The notes beneath the pieces are model-generated. The model ran no database searches, was not told the origin of the DNA, and saw only the letters and a program-made list of their open reading frames with translations. Position numbers and translations under genes: made by a program. From Aurantiacibacter spongiae (lineage in GTDB: Bacteria; Pseudomonadota; Alphaproteobacteria; Sphingomonadales; Sphingomonadaceae), in the NCBI RefSeq assembly GCF_003815535.1, contig NZ_RPFZ01000001.1, positions 2,046,001 to 2,110,000 on the forward strand: DNA of 64,000 nt, in the 5' to 3' direction. Within the stretch, counting starts at the first letter, position 1; each line of letters opens with the position of its first letter. Shown one piece after another: positions 1-7,663 of the stretch.

Positions 1-1
1 C

Positions 2-526
2 GCGACCGCCAAGATCGCGAAGTCGGTGAAGGCAGACCCCACAACCCCCAGCGTTACCGAATTGAAGGAAAAGATCATGGCTACCAAGCAGACCGATTAC
101 AGCACCCAGATGACCGATACGATGTCGCAGGCCGTCACGGAGATGCAGACCCGCGCGCAGGCCGCCTACGAGAAGGGCACTGCCTCGATGGGCGAGATGA
201 CCGACTTCGCCAAGGGCAATGTCGAGGCGATGGTCGAGAGCGGCAAGATCCTGGCCGAGGGTATGCAGTCCATGTCCAAGACCTATGCCGACGAGGCGAA
301 GACCGCCTACGAGACGGCGACCGCGGACATGAAGGAAATGGCCGCGATCAAGAGCCCGACCGAGTTGTTCCAGCTGCAGGGCAAGATCCTGCGTCGTAAT
401 TTCGACATGCTCGTCGCCACCACGTCGAAGAACACCGACGCGGCGATGAAGCTGGCCAATGACGCGATGGCGCCGATTACCGGCCGCATCAACGTCGCCA
501 CCGAAAAGATGTCCAAGGTCGCCTGA
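2..526 (+). CDS. Phasin family protein, 5' end cut by the window
   Basis: Phasins coat polyhydroxyalkanoate granules in the cytoplasm. The frame is open from base 2, so the true start lies outside the window. Residues before the Met at 77 (Lys/Pro/Ala rich) look like the tail of the basic N-terminal extension common in sphingomonad phasins. The rest is a helical, Ala/Met/Glu-rich phasin domain with the characteristic stretch IKSPTELFQLQ followed by RRNFD. The ATG at 77 has a GAAGGA seven bases upstream and could be an internal start giving 149 residues. A strong terminator follows, so this gene ends its transcript. Confidence 0.85.
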   Translation, partial: ATAKIAKSVKADPTTPSVTELKEKIMATKQTDYSTQMTDTMSQAVTEMQTRAQAAYEKGTASMGEMTDFAKGNVEAMVESGKILAEGMQSMSKTYADEAKTAYETATADMKEMAAIKSPTELFQLQGKILRRNFDMLVATTSKNTDAAMKLANDAMAPITGRINVATEKMSKVA

Positions 527-593
527 TCGTACATCGAGCGACTGACGCTTTTTCCGGTCACCTCATCTCCTCTCCCGCAGGTGACCGATTAAG

Positions 594-624
594 GGCCGGG
601 CAGCGCAGGCTGCCCGGCCTTTTT
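594..624 (+). terminator. Rho-independent terminator after the phasin gene
   Basis: A perfect 11-bp GC stem (594-604 with 609-619), a four-base loop GCAG and five T residues. It separates the phasin transcript from clpS. Confidence 0.92.
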
Positions 625-712
625 GCGTCCGGCGACGGGAGGCGCCATCTCGCGGCGATTTGGTATCGGCACCCTTGCAGCCTGCCGATCCGATACGATA
701 TTCCAGCCCACG

Positions 713-1102
713 ATGTCAGATTACCCCAGCCTCCGCAGTTCCGTTACCCTCCGTCCGTTCCGCTGCGGGAACGATGACGAGGCGGTCGGCGACGACAAGG
801 ATGGCGAGGGACAGGTCGGCATCGCCACCAAGACCCGCACCCGTCCCAAAAAGCCCAGCCAGTACAAGGTGCTGCTGCTGAACGACGATTACACGCCGAT
901 GGAATTCGTCGTCATGGTTCTCAAGCGCTTCTTCCGCATGGATTTGGAACAGGCGACCCGGGTGATGCTGCACGTTCACCAGAAGGGCGTCGGCGTATGC
1001 GGCATTTTCCCGTACGAGGTGGCGGAAACGAAGGTGAATCAGGTGATGGATTTCGCCCGCGAGAACCAGCACCCCCTGCAATGCACGCTGGAAAAGGCCT
1101 GA
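713..1102 (+). CDS. clpS: ATP-dependent Clp protease adaptor ClpS
   Basis: ClpS delivers N-end-rule substrates to ClpA/ClpP in the cytoplasm. The 129-residue product has a disordered acidic N-terminus and the ClpS core. Visible motifs are [13 protein letters not shown], which forms the N-degron pocket, and [11 protein letters not shown]. The frame is open further upstream to 623, but the ATG at 713 gives the normal family length and lies well beyond the preceding terminator. It stands alone between the phasin and the lpt genes. Confidence 0.95.
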   Translation: MSDYPSLRSSVTLRPFRCGNDDEAVGDDKDGEGQVGIATKTRTRPKKPSQYKVLLLNDDYTPMEFVVMVLKRFFRMDLEQATRVMLHVHQKGVGVCGIFPYEVAETKVNQVMDFARENQHPLQCTLEKA

Positions 1103-1196
1103 TCCGCGCCGATCGATGACCGTTGGGGCATGACGGCATGGCGTTTACGCGCTAGAGCGGCAAACCAAGCCCCGCCATCCTCCGGACCCCCGCGAC

Positions 1197-2459
1197 TTGT
1201 CCCGCTTCTTCACCGCTCTCGACCGCTACATTCTCCGGCTGACGATCGTGCCGATGATCGGCGTGTTCGTTCTGGCAGCCAGCCTCCTGATGCTGGAAAA
1301 GATGCTGCGCCTGTTCGAATTCGTGAGTACCGAGGGCGGGCCGGTCAACGTCGTGTTTTCGATGATGCTGAACCTGGTGCCCGAATATGCGGGGCTGGCC
1401 ATTCCGCTCGGCCTGATGCTGGGGGTGCTGTTCGCCTTTCGCAAGCTGGCAGTCTCCAGCGAGCTCGACGTCATGCGCGCGGTAGGGTGGAGCTACCTGC
1501 GCCTGCTTCGCGTACCCTACCTCATCACGCTGCTGCTCGTCGGCCTGAACTTCGCCATCGTCTATTACATCCAGCCGCAATCACGCTTCGCCTACGAGGA
1601 AATGCAGTTCGATCTGCGCTCGGGCGCGCTTGGTGCGTCAATCAAGGTGGGCGAGTTCAACACGATCGAGGATCGCATGGCCCTGCGTATCGAGGAGAGC
1701 CGGGACGACGGGCGGCAGCTGATGGGCATCTTCGCCCGCGTCGCCGACGATAACGGGCAGACCCTTTCCATCACCGCGCGCGAGGGGCGCTTCCTCGCCA
1801 ATCAGGACGACCGCAACACGATCATCCTGCGCCTGCTCGACGGTACCCAGGTGCACGAGGTGCCGACGGGCACCCCGCGCGTGCTCAGTTTCAGTCAGCT
1901 CGATCTGCCGATCGACCTCCCGGCAATCGAGAACTTTCGCGGGCGCGGAGAGGACGAGCGCGAATACATCCTGCCCGAACTGCTCAAGATCGGCTGGAAC
2001 AGGGAAGTGCCCAAGGATACCCGCGCCGCCAGCGTCGCCAATTTCAACTACCGGATGGTGGAGGTCGTGATGATGCTGCTGCTGCCCCTGCTGGCGGTGG
2101 CGCTCGCGATACCGCCCAAGCGCAGCACCTCGGCGCTGGGCGTGTTCCTCTCCATCGTGATCGTGGTCGCCTATCACAAGGTCAACCAGTACGGGGCCGA
2201 TGTCGCCGCGCTGGGGCGCGTCGATCCCTATCTGGCGCTGTGGGGACCGTTCGCGGCGCTTTCAGCCGTGATCTTCTGGATGTTCTACCAGGTCGCCTAT
2301 GTTCCGGGCGGCCAGGCCATCGGCTTCCTCGAAGCGATCTACGCGAAGATCGCGCGGCAGGTGCGCCGCCTGTTCGGGCGTCGCGCGAGGCTCGGTCGGC
2401 AGGAGGAAGATCCCGGAGACGAGCAGCGCGAGCGAATCGACAGCGCGTTGCCCGCATGA
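1197..2459 (+). CDS. lptF: LPS export ABC transporter permease LptF
   Basis: LptF is one of two inner-membrane permeases of the LptB2FG complex, which extracts lipopolysaccharide and passes it to the LptC-LptA bridge. The 420-residue product has the YjgP/YjgQ layout: DRYILRLT at the N-terminus, three transmembrane segments (about residues 10-125), a periplasmic beta-jellyroll domain (about 130-275) and three C-terminal transmembrane segments. The start is a TTG at 1197, chosen because it precedes the conserved DRYI motif. The 3' end overlaps lptG by four bases (ATGA), so the two are translationally coupled. Confidence 0.94.
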   Translation: MSRFFTALDRYILRLTIVPMIGVFVLAASLLMLEKMLRLFEFVSTEGGPVNVVFSMMLNLVPEYAGLAIPLGLMLGVLFAFRKLAVSSELDVMRAVGWSYLRLLRVPYLITLLLVGLNFAIVYYIQPQSRFAYEEMQFDLRSGALGASIKVGEFNTIEDRMALRIEESRDDGRQLMGIFARVADDNGQTLSITAREGRFLANQDDRNTIILRLLDGTQVHEVPTGTPRVLSFSQLDLPIDLPAIENFRGRGEDEREYILPELLKIGWNREVPKDTRAASVANFNYRMVEVVMMLLLPLLAVALAIPPKRSTSALGVFLSIVIVVAYHKVNQYGADVAALGRVDPYLALWGPFAALSAVIFWMFYQVAYVPGGQAIGFLEAIYAKIARQVRRLFGRRARLGRQEEDPGDEQRERIDSALPA

Positions 2460-3553
2460 TCTTCGATTTCTTTCCCTCTACCCGGCTGACCATCTACCTC
2501 GGCAAGATGTTCGCCGTGCGCATCGCAGCGGTGCTCGCCATGCTGGTGCTGGTGCTGATGATGCTCGATCTGCTGGCCGAAACGGGCGATATCCTTGCCG
2601 CCCCTGGCAACGGGCAGGCGCAGCTGGTGGAATATGCCTCGCTGCGGATACCCCAGCTCGTCGCACGCTTCCTGCCCTATTCGGTGCTGCTGGCGACGAT
2701 CATCACGCTTGCCGGGCTCAACCAGAACTCCGAGGTGACCGCGATGAAGGCCGCCGGCCTGTCCGCGCACCAGATCCTCGCCCCTTTGCTGCTCGTCGCG
2801 GCGTTCGTCGCCGTGGCTTCCTTCGCCTTCAACGAGCGCATCGTGACTCGTGCGACCGCGACGCTGACCGCCTGGCAGTCGGTGGATTACGCGCCCGTCC
2901 CGCCGGGCCGGGAACAGCGCACCAATGTCTACTTCAACGACGGCAACGACGTGTTGATGGCGCGCATGCTGTCCGGGAGCGGGGCGGCGAGCGTTCTTTC
3001 CGGCGTAACCTTCTACGAACGCGACGATGACGGGATGATCACGCGCCAGATAGAGGCGCCGCGAGCGCGCTATGCCGAACCGGGTTGGCGGCTGGAAGAC
3101 GCGACCGGCTTCGTCGTTTCCACGGCGCAGGATGCCAGTCTCGGTACCGTCGTCGTCGCGCCCGGCGTCACGCTGGGGCAGATCGCCCTGCGCCGGGTCG
3201 ATCCGGAAGCGGAGAACATCGGCGAACTGGGACGGTCGATAGAGGCGCTCGAATCCTCGGGCAGGCGCACCGGCGAGCTTACCGCGAAATGGTGGCACAA
3301 GATTTCCGGGCCGCTCTCCGCGTTACTGATGCCGCTGCTCGGCGCGGTGGCGGGGTTCGGCCTCGCCCGGTCGGGACATGTCTTCGCGCGCGCAGTGATC
3401 GGCATGGCGCTCGGCTTCGCCTACTTCGTGGTCGACAACGCCGCGCTGGCTATGGGCAGCTTCGGCGGCTATCCGCCGCTGCTCGCGGCATGGGCGCCGT
3501 TCGTGCTGTTCGCGCTTGTCGGGGAAACGGTGCTGGTCCGCACCGAAGAATAG
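2456..3553 (+). CDS. lptG: LPS export ABC transporter permease LptG
   Basis: LptG is the partner permease of LptF. The ATG at 2456 overlaps the lptF stop (ATGA) and gives 365 residues beginning MIFDFFPSTRLTIYLGKMF, the expected N-terminus; the upstream extension of the frame lies inside lptF. It has the same layout as LptF: three transmembrane helices, a periplasmic domain (about residues 130-270) and three more helices with GPLSALLMPLLGAVAGFGLAR-like character. It converges with the desaturase gene three bases downstream. Confidence 0.94.
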   Translation: MIFDFFPSTRLTIYLGKMFAVRIAAVLAMLVLVLMMLDLLAETGDILAAPGNGQAQLVEYASLRIPQLVARFLPYSVLLATIITLAGLNQNSEVTAMKAAGLSAHQILAPLLLVAAFVAVASFAFNERIVTRATATLTAWQSVDYAPVPPGREQRTNVYFNDGNDVLMARMLSGSGAASVLSGVTFYERDDDGMITRQIEAPRARYAEPGWRLEDATGFVVSTAQDASLGTVVVAPGVTLGQIALRRVDPEAENIGELGRSIEALESSGRRTGELTAKWWHKISGPLSALLMPLLGAVAGFGLARSGHVFARAVIGMALGFAYFVVDNAALAMGSFGGYPPLLAAWAPFVLFALVGETVLVRTEE

Positions 3554-3556
3554 GAT

Positions 3557-4672
3557 CTAGTCCGCAGGTCCGGGGCGACCCATCGTGGATCGGGCGATGC
3601 GACCGACCAGCGGGACCATGCCGCGATGAGACGCCTCGTGAAACGTGGACCCTTCGCCAAGATGGTCGCGGATGCGGCGGTGCGCCTCGCCCAGCGAGTG
3701 ATAGGGCATGGACGGGATCAGATGGTGCAGCGCATGGTAGCGCAGGCCCACCGGCGCCCAGATCGCCGCCAGCGGAGACGGCGGCGGCACATTGACCGAA
3801 TCGAGATATTGCGCGGTGACGGTCATCGCCTCGCCCTCGTTCTCCCACAGATGCGCGACCAGCGTGCGCAGCTGATTGAACACCGCGACCGCTGCGAACA
3901 CCGCGCCAGCGATGGCGATTTCGCGCCACAGGCCGAGGCCGATCACCAGCGCGACCAGCGAGATCGCCCATGCCGTCGCGCTGATCTCCAGCAGCAGGAA
4001 GCGGCGGGCCTCCTTGCCCTGTGCCGGGCGGCGGCGGAAGGCGGGGTTGATCGACAGTGCGCTGAACCGCTCCCACGCGGCGCGGCGCAGCGCCGGAAAC
4101 AGCCAGCCGAGCGGCGTGAGCACGGCGAAGCGAATGACGAGGCCGATCGGCGCGAGCGCTGCGACAAGGACGAAGACCGGCAGGCTCCACGGCTTCATCA
4201 GCGCCAGCGGCATGTATTCGGGATCCTCGATCGTGCCGTATTTGGTCCGCGCATGGTGCAGCGTGTGAACACCTTCGTACATGAAGCTGGGCGTCAGCAT
4301 CGGAATGCCGATGACCAGGTTCCAAGCGAGGCGAAAGCCGGGCAGCGCGTCGCGGTGCAGATGGCTTATCTCGTGTATGAACAGCAACGCGCGGTAGAGC
4401 GCCAGCACCGCGACGACACCGCTGGCAACGGCCAGCCAGGGGGTTTGCAGAAGCATAGCGCCCGCCAGCGCGGCGTATCCGAGCAGGGCCGAGCCGAGCA
4501 TGTCCGGCCAGTAGATCGCCGCGCGCGCGGTGTTGATGTCGCGCGTGAGCTCGGCAGCGGCGCGCATCATCGCCTTGTCGTCGGGGATCTGGGCATGCAC
4601 GCGCCGACGAGCGCCGGCTGGCGCGGCAGTACGCTCCGCCGTTTCCCTCGTCATGTCCTGCGTCGTTGCCAT
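3557..4672 (-). CDS. Membrane fatty acid desaturase
   Basis: A di-iron integral-membrane desaturase or hydroxylase of lipid acyl chains. Three histidine clusters are visible: HEISH, HTLHH and YHALHHLIP, the canonical HxxxH / HxxHH / HxxHH pattern, between four or more hydrophobic segments. The ATG at 4672 (MATTQDM, 371 residues) is chosen; 4654 is also possible, and the frame runs open to 4807. The substrate cannot be told from sequence. It is divergent from the GNAT-like gene at 4783. Confidence 0.9.
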   Translation of the reverse strand: MATTQDMTRETAERTAAPAGARRRVHAQIPDDKAMMRAAAELTRDINTARAAIYWPDMLGSALLGYAALAGAMLLQTPWLAVASGVVAVLALYRALLFIHEISHLHRDALPGFRLAWNLVIGIPMLTPSFMYEGVHTLHHARTKYGTIEDPEYMPLALMKPWSLPVFVLVAALAPIGLVIRFAVLTPLGWLFPALRRAAWERFSALSINPAFRRRPAQGKEARRFLLLEISATAWAISLVALVIGLGLWREIAIAGAVFAAVAVFNQLRTLVAHLWENEGEAMTVTAQYLDSVNVPPPSPLAAIWAPVGLRYHALHHLIPSMPYHSLGEAHRRIRDHLGEGSTFHEASHRGMVPLVGRIARSTMGRPGPAD

Positions 4673-4782
4673 GTCGTTGTCTGGTCCCGTTGCTGTTGCC
4701 AGCGGTGCCGGTCGCGCCGCGCTTGACACTCCTGCCCAACCATAGACAGAGCGAACCTGCCGTGAACGAAAGGGTTGGAGCG

Positions 4783-5937
4783 ATGGCCGTCCAGATAGAT
4801 ATTGCACCGGTCTCGGACAAGGCCGGCCTGCAGGCGTTCATAGACCTCGCCTACCGCCTGAACGCCGACGATCCCAACTGGGTCCCGCCCCTGCGTGCAG
4901 AGGTGAAGGAACTGCTCACGCCGGGGAAGAACCCGTTTTTCGAACATGCGAAGGTCCAGCTGTTCCTCGCCCGCCGGGGGGGACGGGTGGTGGGCCGCAT
5001 CTCGGCCCATTACGACGAGCTCGCACTCGCCCAGCCGCGCGAGCAGGGCATGGGGCCGGGCACCGGCAACTGGGGCATGTTCGAGGCGCAGGACGAGCAG
5101 GTCGCCCGCGCCCTGATCGAACGGGCCGAGGAATGGCTGCGCGAGCAGGGCATGACCCGCGTACTGGCGCCGATCAGCCTGTCTATCTGGGAGGAGCCGG
5201 GCCTGCTGGTGCAGGGGCACGACCACCCGCCCATGGTGATGATGGGCCACAACAGCCCTGAATATCAGGGCTGGATCGAGGCTCTGGGCTACGAGAAGGC
5301 AAAGTCGCTCTACACCTATGATCTCGATGTCAGCGGTGGCTTTCCCGGCATCGTGGAGAGGATCGTGAAATCGGGTGAACGCAGCGACCGCATCAAGGTG
5401 CGAACCGTTGACCTGGGGCATTTCGACCGCGACGCGGCGATCTGCATCGATATCCTCAACGATGCCTGGTCGGACAATTGGGGTTTCGTCCCCTTCACCG
5501 AATCGGAGAAGGAATACGGCGCGAAAAAGTTGAAGCCGCTGATCCTGGAAGGGGCGAACATGATCGCCGAGGTGGAGGGCGAACCGGCGGCGTTCATGCT
5601 GGCGTTGCCCGATCTCAACCAGCGGCTGATCCACATGAACGGGCGATTGTTCCCCTTCAACTGGGCGCGCATCCTGTGGTGGCTGCGCAATCCCCCGCAG
5701 GCGGCGATGCGGGTGCCGCTGATGGGCGTGGTGAAGAAGTACCAGAATACACGGCTCGCGAGCCAGCTGGCCTTCATGATGATCGAGTATATTCGTCGCT
5801 ACACAGTCGCCAACCACGCCACGGCGCGCTCCGAAATCGGCTGGGTGCTGGACGACAACCAGGGCATGAACGCCATCGCCGAGGCGATCGAGGCGAAGAT
5901 TAACCGGGAATACCGGCTCTACGACAAACGGCTTTAG
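4783..5937 (+). CDS. GNAT-like N-acetyltransferase domain protein
   Basis: A 384-residue soluble protein of the long GNAT-like family found in alphaproteobacteria (N-terminal region resembling YghO-type proteins). The N-terminal part contains LFLARRGGRVVGRISAHYDE, the typical beta-strand/turn of an acetyl-CoA fold. The start is the ATG at 4783, preceded by AGGGTTGGAGCG; the upstream open frame runs into the divergent desaturase promoter. The substrate is unknown. The context (a desaturase upstream) might hint at lipid or envelope work, but that is weak. Confidence 0.7.
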   Translation: MAVQIDIAPVSDKAGLQAFIDLAYRLNADDPNWVPPLRAEVKELLTPGKNPFFEHAKVQLFLARRGGRVVGRISAHYDELALAQPREQGMGPGTGNWGMFEAQDEQVARALIERAEEWLREQGMTRVLAPISLSIWEEPGLLVQGHDHPPMVMMGHNSPEYQGWIEALGYEKAKSLYTYDLDVSGGFPGIVERIVKSGERSDRIKVRTVDLGHFDRDAAICIDILNDAWSDNWGFVPFTESEKEYGAKKLKPLILEGANMIAEVEGEPAAFMLALPDLNQRLIHMNGRLFPFNWARILWWLRNPPQAAMRVPLMGVVKKYQNTRLASQLAFMMIEYIRRYTVANHATARSEIGWVLDDNQGMNAIAEAIEAKINREYRLYDKRL

Positions 5938-5951
5938 GGTCCGCCCGGGCG

Positions 5952-5977
5952 GGAACAACGCCGCGCTTCATCGCGTT
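5952..5977 (+). promoter_or_regulatory. EcfG-type general-stress promoter for the response regulator
   Basis: GGAAC at 5952-5956, a 17-base spacer, CGTT at 5974-5977. This is an exact match to the consensus recognised by the alphaproteobacterial general-stress sigma factor EcfG. It lies 37 bases before the ATG at 6015 and rules out the more upstream start at 5976, which would sit inside the promoter. Confidence 0.82.
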
Positions 5978-6014
5978 GAGGGCGCACGAAAACACGCGCG
6001 TGACGGGATCGCAG

Positions 6015-6467
6015 ATGAAGGCGTCGAAGGGCAGTCGGGACAAGGCGGAAAGCGGGAAGGCGGACAGGCGCGTGTCCCTCGGCCGCGTCCTGCTGGTCGA
6101 GGACGACGCCGTGCTCGCCATGTCGCTGGAAGATGCGCTGCGCGATGGCGGGGCGGAGGATGTCGTCATCTGCCAGACGATGCAGGCGACGATGGAAGAA
6201 CTCGAAAAGGAAGAACAGTTCGATGCGATGGTGCTCGACGTGCATCTCGCCGACCGCAGCGATGGCTGGGCGCTTGCCGAACTGGTGACGATGCTCGGAC
6301 CCAAGCGCCCGCGGATCGCCTTTTCCACCGGTTCGCCCGAATCGATCCCGCCCGAGATCGCCGAGATGGGCCCGGTGTTCGAAAAGCCCTACGATCCCGC
6401 GCAACTCGTTGACGTTCTCGCCTCAGCCAACCGCAAGCGCGGCCTCTTCGCTCGCCTGCTCGGCTAG
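6015..6467 (+). CDS. Single-domain response regulator, general-stress regulon
   Basis: A stand-alone receiver domain of 150 residues with no output domain. Acidic pocket D30/D31, phospho-acceptor D75 (VLDVHLAD), T105 and K124 (FEKPY) are all present. The stretch IAFSTGSPESIP resembles the FATGUY-type receivers (FATGY) such as Sphingomonas SdrG, which act with the PhyR pathway, but the match is partial. The EcfG-type promoter just upstream supports membership of the general stress response. phyR follows 395 bp downstream on the same strand, separated by a terminator-like hairpin. Confidence 0.86.
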   Translation: MKASKGSRDKAESGKADRRVSLGRVLLVEDDAVLAMSLEDALRDGGAEDVVICQTMQATMEELEKEEQFDAMVLDVHLADRSDGWALAELVTMLGPKRPRIAFSTGSPESIPPEIAEMGPVFEKPYDPAQLVDVLASANRKRGLFARLLG

Positions 6468-6573
6468 CCAGGCGCCCCCCGCCGACACGTGATACACCGG
6501 TAGCGCGGACGCCGCGCTTCGCCCGGCCTTGCCTCGCCGGGTTGCCCCGCTTGACTTGCGAGGCCGGACCCTG

Positions 6574-6619
6574 CCCGAAAAAAAGGCCTCCGCTCTTTGT
6601 TGAGCGAAGGCCTTTCGGG
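6574..6619 (+). terminator. Terminator-like hairpin after the response regulator
   Basis: The outer arms CCCGAAA (6574-6580) and TTTCGGG (6613-6619) pair. The inner arms GGCCTCCGCTC (6585-6595) and GAGCGAAGGCC (6602-6612) pair with one mismatch around the loop TTTGTT. A run of As on the 5' side and TTT on the 3' side fit a bidirectional intrinsic terminator with a weak U-tract. Confidence 0.6.
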
Positions 6620-6710
6620 ATCGTATCACCTGCCGCTTGGACGGGAGGGGGGGTCTCGGCGGTGACATACCCTAAATGGCCAAGCGGAAGTAGCGTTCCC
6701 GACGGTTTCG

Positions 6711-6726
6711 AAAATTTCGAAATTTT
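6711..6726. repeat. 16-bp perfect AT-rich palindrome
   Basis: AAAATTTCGAAATTTT is a perfect palindrome and overlaps two TTTCGAAA boxes at 6706-6713 and 6715-6722. A T-run continues to 6729. Such AT-rich sequence is an outlier in this GC-rich DNA. Its function is unknown; a protein-binding site or a terminator are both possible. Confidence 0.6.
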
Positions 6727-6750
6727 TTTCGATGGCGTTTGCAAACCCGG

Positions 6751-6802
6751 CTGCGACCAGCCATCTGCGACCTCGCATTCGCATTACCGACAATGGTCGC
6801 AG
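6751..6802. promoter_or_regulatory. 9-bp inverted repeat upstream of the phyR promoter
   Basis: CTGCGACCA at 6751-6759 and its exact reverse complement TGGTCGCAG at 6794-6802 are separated by 34 bases, with a further direct copy CTGCGACC between them (6765-6772). The second arm ends five bases before the GGAAC of the phyR promoter. This position suits an operator. Confidence 0.4.
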
Positions 6803-6806
6803 GCGC

Positions 6807-6831
6807 GGAACCAGCACGGGTGCCGTTCGTT
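6807..6831 (+). promoter_or_regulatory. EcfG-type promoter of phyR
   Basis: GGAAC at 6807-6811, a 16-base spacer and CGTT at 6828-6831, an exact consensus match 31 bases before the phyR ATG. Autoregulation of phyR by its own sigma factor is known in other alphaproteobacteria. Confidence 0.85.
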
Positions 6832-6862
6832 TGGGGCCACGAATTGACCGGGAAGGGTATCT

Positions 6863-7657
6863 ATGTCGATCGGGGCCGAAGTCGCCGCACATCTTCCGTT
6901 TCTACGCCGTTACGCCCGCGCCTTGACGGGTTCGCAATCCACCGGGGACGCTTTCGTCCAGGCCACGCTCGAGGCGGCGCTGGCCGATGACGACGTGGCC
7001 GAAAGCCTGCGCGGCGGACGCGTGCCGCTCTACCGCGCTTTCAACAAGGTCTGGTCCAGCGCCTACATGGAGGTCGAGGACGGTGAGGGCGAGGGCAGCG
7101 CGCACGAGAACGCGGCGCGTGACCAGCTCAAGCGCATCACCCCTGTAAACCGTCAGGCGCTACTGCTCACGACGGTGGAGGATTTCACCTCTGCCGAAGC
7201 GGGCGAGATCATGGGCATGAGCGAGGAGGACGTCGATTCGCTGGTGCGCGAGGCGGTGTCCGAGATCGAGCGCGAAACGACGACCAACGTGCTCATCATC
7301 GAGGATGAACCGCTCATCTCCATGCAGCTCGAGGATCTGGTACGCTCGCTCGGTCACGACATCTGCGGCACCGCGGCCACCCGGACGCAGGCGCAGGAAG
7401 TGGTCGCCAAGGCGACGCCCGGCCTCGTGCTGGCCGATATCCAGCTGGCCGACGGGTCATCGGGGCTCGATGCGGTGGACGATATTCTTGCCATCGATTC
7501 GGTGCCGGTGATCTTCATCACCGCCTATCCCGAGCGCCTGCTGACGGGCGACCGGCCCGAGCCGACCTATCTCATCACCAAGCCGTTCCAGGAAGACACG
7601 GTACGCGCGGCGATAAGCCAGGCGCTGTTCTTCGGATCGAGCCGCCCGCTCGACTAG
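6863..7657 (+). CDS. phyR: General stress response anti-anti-sigma regulator PhyR
   Basis: PhyR, when phosphorylated, binds the anti-sigma factor NepR and frees EcfG. The 264-residue protein has the diagnostic order: an N-terminal sigma-factor-like domain (about residues 1-135, including FVQATLEAAL and the region-4-like FTSAEAGEIMGMSEEDV) and a C-terminal receiver (about 142-264) with D148/E149, phospho-acceptor D192, T220 and K240. Unlike many relatives, no nepR or ecfG is adjacent. The gene converges with the MATE gene, leaving six bases between. Confidence 0.95.
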   Translation: MSIGAEVAAHLPFLRRYARALTGSQSTGDAFVQATLEAALADDDVAESLRGGRVPLYRAFNKVWSSAYMEVEDGEGEGSAHENAARDQLKRITPVNRQALLLTTVEDFTSAEAGEIMGMSEEDVDSLVREAVSEIERETTTNVLIIEDEPLISMQLEDLVRSLGHDICGTAATRTQAQEVVAKATPGLVLADIQLADGSSGLDAVDDILAIDSVPVIFITAYPERLLTGDRPEPTYLITKPFQEDTVRAAISQALFFGSSRPLD

Positions 7658-7663
7658 GCTGTC

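Larger units (their letters stand above)
6468..6862 (+). other. 395-bp non-coding spacer before phyR
   Basis: No convincing reading frame exists here on either strand. In particular I looked for a short NepR-like frame and found none. It holds a terminator-like hairpin, a 16-bp AT-rich palindrome, a 9-bp inverted repeat and the phyR promoter, each listed separately. Confidence 0.7.

Noticed and set aside
6468-6862. A possible short nepR gene upstream of phyR
   Set aside because: Neither strand has a frame with the NepR pattern; the longest minus-strand frame has no helix-rich NepR-like sequence.
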